Part shown: piece by piece, positions 61,371-64,000 of the stretch | Position numbering within the stretch: the first letter of the stretch is position 1 | Layout: the number at the start of each line of letters is the position of its first letter | Assembly: GCF_026914265.1 (NCBI RefSeq) | Contig: NC_069136.1 | Coordinates: forward strand, 428,001-492,000 | DNA: 64,000 bases | DNA from: Mya arenaria | Lineage: Eukaryota > Mollusca > Bivalvia > Myida > Myidae | Direction: 5' to 3' | The notes under the pieces: generated by a model | The model's database searches: none | The model's input: only the letters and a program-made list of their open reading frames with translations | Told to the model about the DNA's origin: nothing | Position numbers and translations under genes: made by a program

Positions 61371-61450
61371 GCTGCAAATAAACATCTAAAGCTGCCAATA
61401 AACATCTTAGGCTGCATATAAACATCTAAGGCTGCAAATGAACATCTTAA
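61369..61450 (+). repeat. 24-bp tandem repeat, about four copies
   Basis: The unit AAGGCTGCAAATAAACATCT plus a few bases recurs four times with small changes directly after the foldback element. Confidence 0.7.
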
Positions 61451-63195
61451 GTTGCCGTAGCTCATCGCAAATCTTAATCTCTATAATGAGAGTGTGTCCG
61501 TGCTTAAACTATTTAAAGATTGAAGAACGATTCATGGGAGCACAAACATCGGGAGAAACCATGAAAACCATTCCAAAATTCTATACAACAACAAGCAAAC
61601 AAACTGCAATTGTACATTTGTACATGCGTATTGAAGTATCGGCTTGCGGATAAAAATAAAAATGCAAATTGGTTAGCATATAAAATTTTGATTAATTAGA
61701 GGATGAAATTCTTATGGCAATATATTTGCGTAAATAAAATTACTGTCAGTACCAATGTACTTGTGTTGGTATCTTTATAGAACCCATTTACAGTTACTTA
61801 ATTGTGTTAAGCGATTTGTTTTTAAAGACAAAACAAACACGCTCAAAACAAAATCATATAACTGGTTAGTAAATTTACATAATAATAACTATTCAAAAAA
61901 CCTCCTGATTTGTATATACATTGGTTACTGGTTTATAATTCATTTCAATTGAACATACTTAAGTTCTTTTAAAACTTTAATATCAAGAAGTTGCGCTCTT
62001 CCTCAATTCCCAGTGTTTCCTGTTTACCATTTAAGTAGATATTTATTTTGATTCATGCTTTATTGTGTAGACAATGACTTGAGGAAATTTTTATCATTTT
62101 TATCGAAAGGCAATCGCCCTTCAAACGCAGAAGTATTTCGACAATGTATGAGGTTTTAAGTAAAATAGTGCAATTAGTTCATTTTCCTGGTTGGTTTGTT
62201 TAAAATGAAAATAGATATCTTCAATTATAACTTATAAAACAAACACAAGACATTGGTTATGGTTTAGTGTAAACAAAATGGGCACATTAAATAATTTGTA
62301 CTCTTTTAGCACTAAACAAATTTTATAAGGATACATGTATGTACACTTGTTGCTAAAGTTGAAGCCAAAACATTTATAAAATTTGCTATTTTTGTAAGTT
62401 TTTCGTCATGGTCATTCATACTCACTATTCGGCTATATGGCGGCACTCTAGGTCAAGAGTTACGGGCCGTGATACACATGTGCATATTGCCACTGTTGTC
62501 ATGTGTTCAAAGCTGTTGATGATTATCCGGTCCTTGACCTATTGAAGCAAAATTCAGCACACGTGCAAAACATTCAGCACACGTGCAAAACATAATAAAG
62601 TCATCGTCGTGGATGGGGCATTATTATCTGATTATAAGGAATGTATCTACACAACGGTTGGGAACTCTATAACAAGGATTGTAAAAGTAACTGAGTAGAT
62701 ACCGATGCTCTACCAAATGTCGCCACAACCTTGACATCTTGATAGGGGGCCTAACCTACAATGTTCATACAAAGAACAAGCACTCCACAGCAGGTCATTC
62801 ATAAGTGATAAATAGGATACCCCCTTTCTAGCAAATACTTCAACGACCTACACATATGAAGATCACATTTAAGTTGAATTCAAACGCCAGAACGAGATGA
62901 AAAATGAGTGTTATTTGATTCAATTTGATTTAAGTTTCTGTTACAGATGATAGTTGTATTGCATATAAATTAAATTTATTGAGAAACAGCATATCGAATA
63001 TGTAACATTGAGGGATCATATGCGTATTTGCACGTGTTGTTCATTATAAAGGTTCCATGTTGAATTATTATTGGGTATTCGTATCGTTTGTCCTTCCTTA
63101 TTTGTTATTTTATTTGCCATGCACAATGTATATGCTAAACGTGAATTCTGAGCTAGAATTAAGCTGTTACATTCTTCTTAAAATCACCTCATTTT
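61451..63195. other. No gene recognised
   Basis: AT-rich with chance frames. A 19-bp direct duplication of TTCAGCACACGTGCAAAACA lies near 62551-62592. No exon is supported. Confidence 0.35.
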
Positions 63196-63199
63196 TTTG

Positions 63200-63480
63200 T
63201 CATAATGCAGGGGCGGGTCCAGGAATTGACGTTAGAGGGGACGTAACTTAGGGGCGCAACTTTCGACATGTGTCCCTCCCTCAGAACCGAAAGTATATGG
63301 CATGAACTGTTTGTATGGGGATTGGGGGTCACTCCCTCATGAAAATTCTAACAATTTGTAATCGGATGGTGTATTATGAGCTTATTTTATTACCTTTGTT
63401 TCTGTCATATTGATGAAAACTTCGATGATTTTAGAGGGGGCACACGCCTCTTAAACCGCTAGTGTAATGGATATACAGTT
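63200..63480. repeat. Dispersed repeat fragment with GGGGCGGGTCCAGGAATT
   Basis: GGGGCGGGTCCAGGAATT, GTTAGAGGGGACG, GGGGATTGGGGGTC and TAGAGGGGGCACACGCC occur in an order I recall from an abundant invertebrate repeat. The region beyond to 64000 shows no gene. Confidence 0.4.
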
Positions 63481-64000
63481 AGATTTGATTTCCAAGGCTT
63501 CACATGTGAAAGATTGTTTAGTCGCCATCATATTATAAGCGTTCAAACAAACCGGTGAGACACTATCCTCATTGTTGTCCGTTGATGCCACGATACGGGA
63601 GCGCACAAAGGATACGGGATCGGACGTCTGATACGGGATTATAGACGTAATTCGGGACGGAAATAAAGACTTAATGCGGCATCGGAAACGCTGTGTGACT
63701 TGAAACATCGACACCAACTAGCTAAATACTCAAACATACAACAGGTGCTAAGTGTTTTATCAACGCATATGTTATTTTTGAGAAGTCGGACAAATTATCG
63801 ATATAGAAATGAACAACCATAATCGATAAGTGTATTAAATTTGTTTATACTAAATACAACTTCTATGTCTTATGTATTTAATACGTATCAAAATTATTCA
63901 AAACATATTCAATGACAAAATAATTGATTCAAAATTGGATTTTTTTTATATTCATATCGCCGATGATTCATGAATAATCGATTACATCTTATTCTCGCAC

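Noticed and set aside
63451-63717. Minus-strand 88-codon frame
   Set aside because: No recognised domain. It overlaps the edge of a dispersed repeat and GATACGGGA-type simple repeats.

Overview
The window looks like nuclear DNA of a bivalve mollusc. It is AT-rich and gene-poor, has GT-AG introns, and is full of short inverted-repeat elements, microsatellites and tRNA-derived repeats. Several dispersed families recall those seen across clams and mussels, such as blocks starting TGCCCCCAC or GTCTCCCC with internal GGTCAAAGGTCAAGGTCAC motifs, and mobile copies ending AAAGCTGCACTCTCACAG. The exact species cannot be read from the sequence.

Layout. Positions 1-13,200 are mainly repeats: a 3' LINE fragment, a zinc-knuckle first exon on the minus strand, a 2.8-kb TA-flanked inverted-repeat DNA element carrying a broken HIRAN-like gene, and many foldback elements. 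At 14.8-16.3 kb there is a probable two-exon gene for a 70-92 residue membrane protein, and a possible convergent membrane ORF. From 16.3 to 23.2 kb only repeats and hairpins are seen.

From 23,251 to 34,850 a plus-strand gene can be assembled whose splice phases agree throughout. It ends in an IAP-type C3HC4 RING finger. Its middle is an array of eight tandemly duplicated exons, each exactly 99 nt and phase 0-0. A degraded Ty3/Gypsy fossil and a foldback element lie in its first large intron. It is followed by a 2.1-kb minisatellite of 25-bp units (37.8-39.9 kb) and trinucleotide repeats.

From 44.6 to 60.2 kb lie two TNF-receptor-superfamily genes, tail to tail (plus 48,114-52,292; minus 60,195-56,197). 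They have the same four-exon structure: signal-peptide exon, four cysteine-rich repeats, transmembrane exon and tail. The promoter, first exon and intron 1 of the plus gene are duplicated upstream, giving an orphan or alternative first exon at 45,898. The plus gene has a much shorter cytoplasmic tail than its paralogue, and a decayed copy of the missing tail lies downstream.

The last 4 kb hold further inverted-repeat elements and no recognisable gene. A RING protein of IAP type next to duplicated death-receptor-like genes suggests a locus of fast-evolving apoptosis or immune genes. That functional link is inference.
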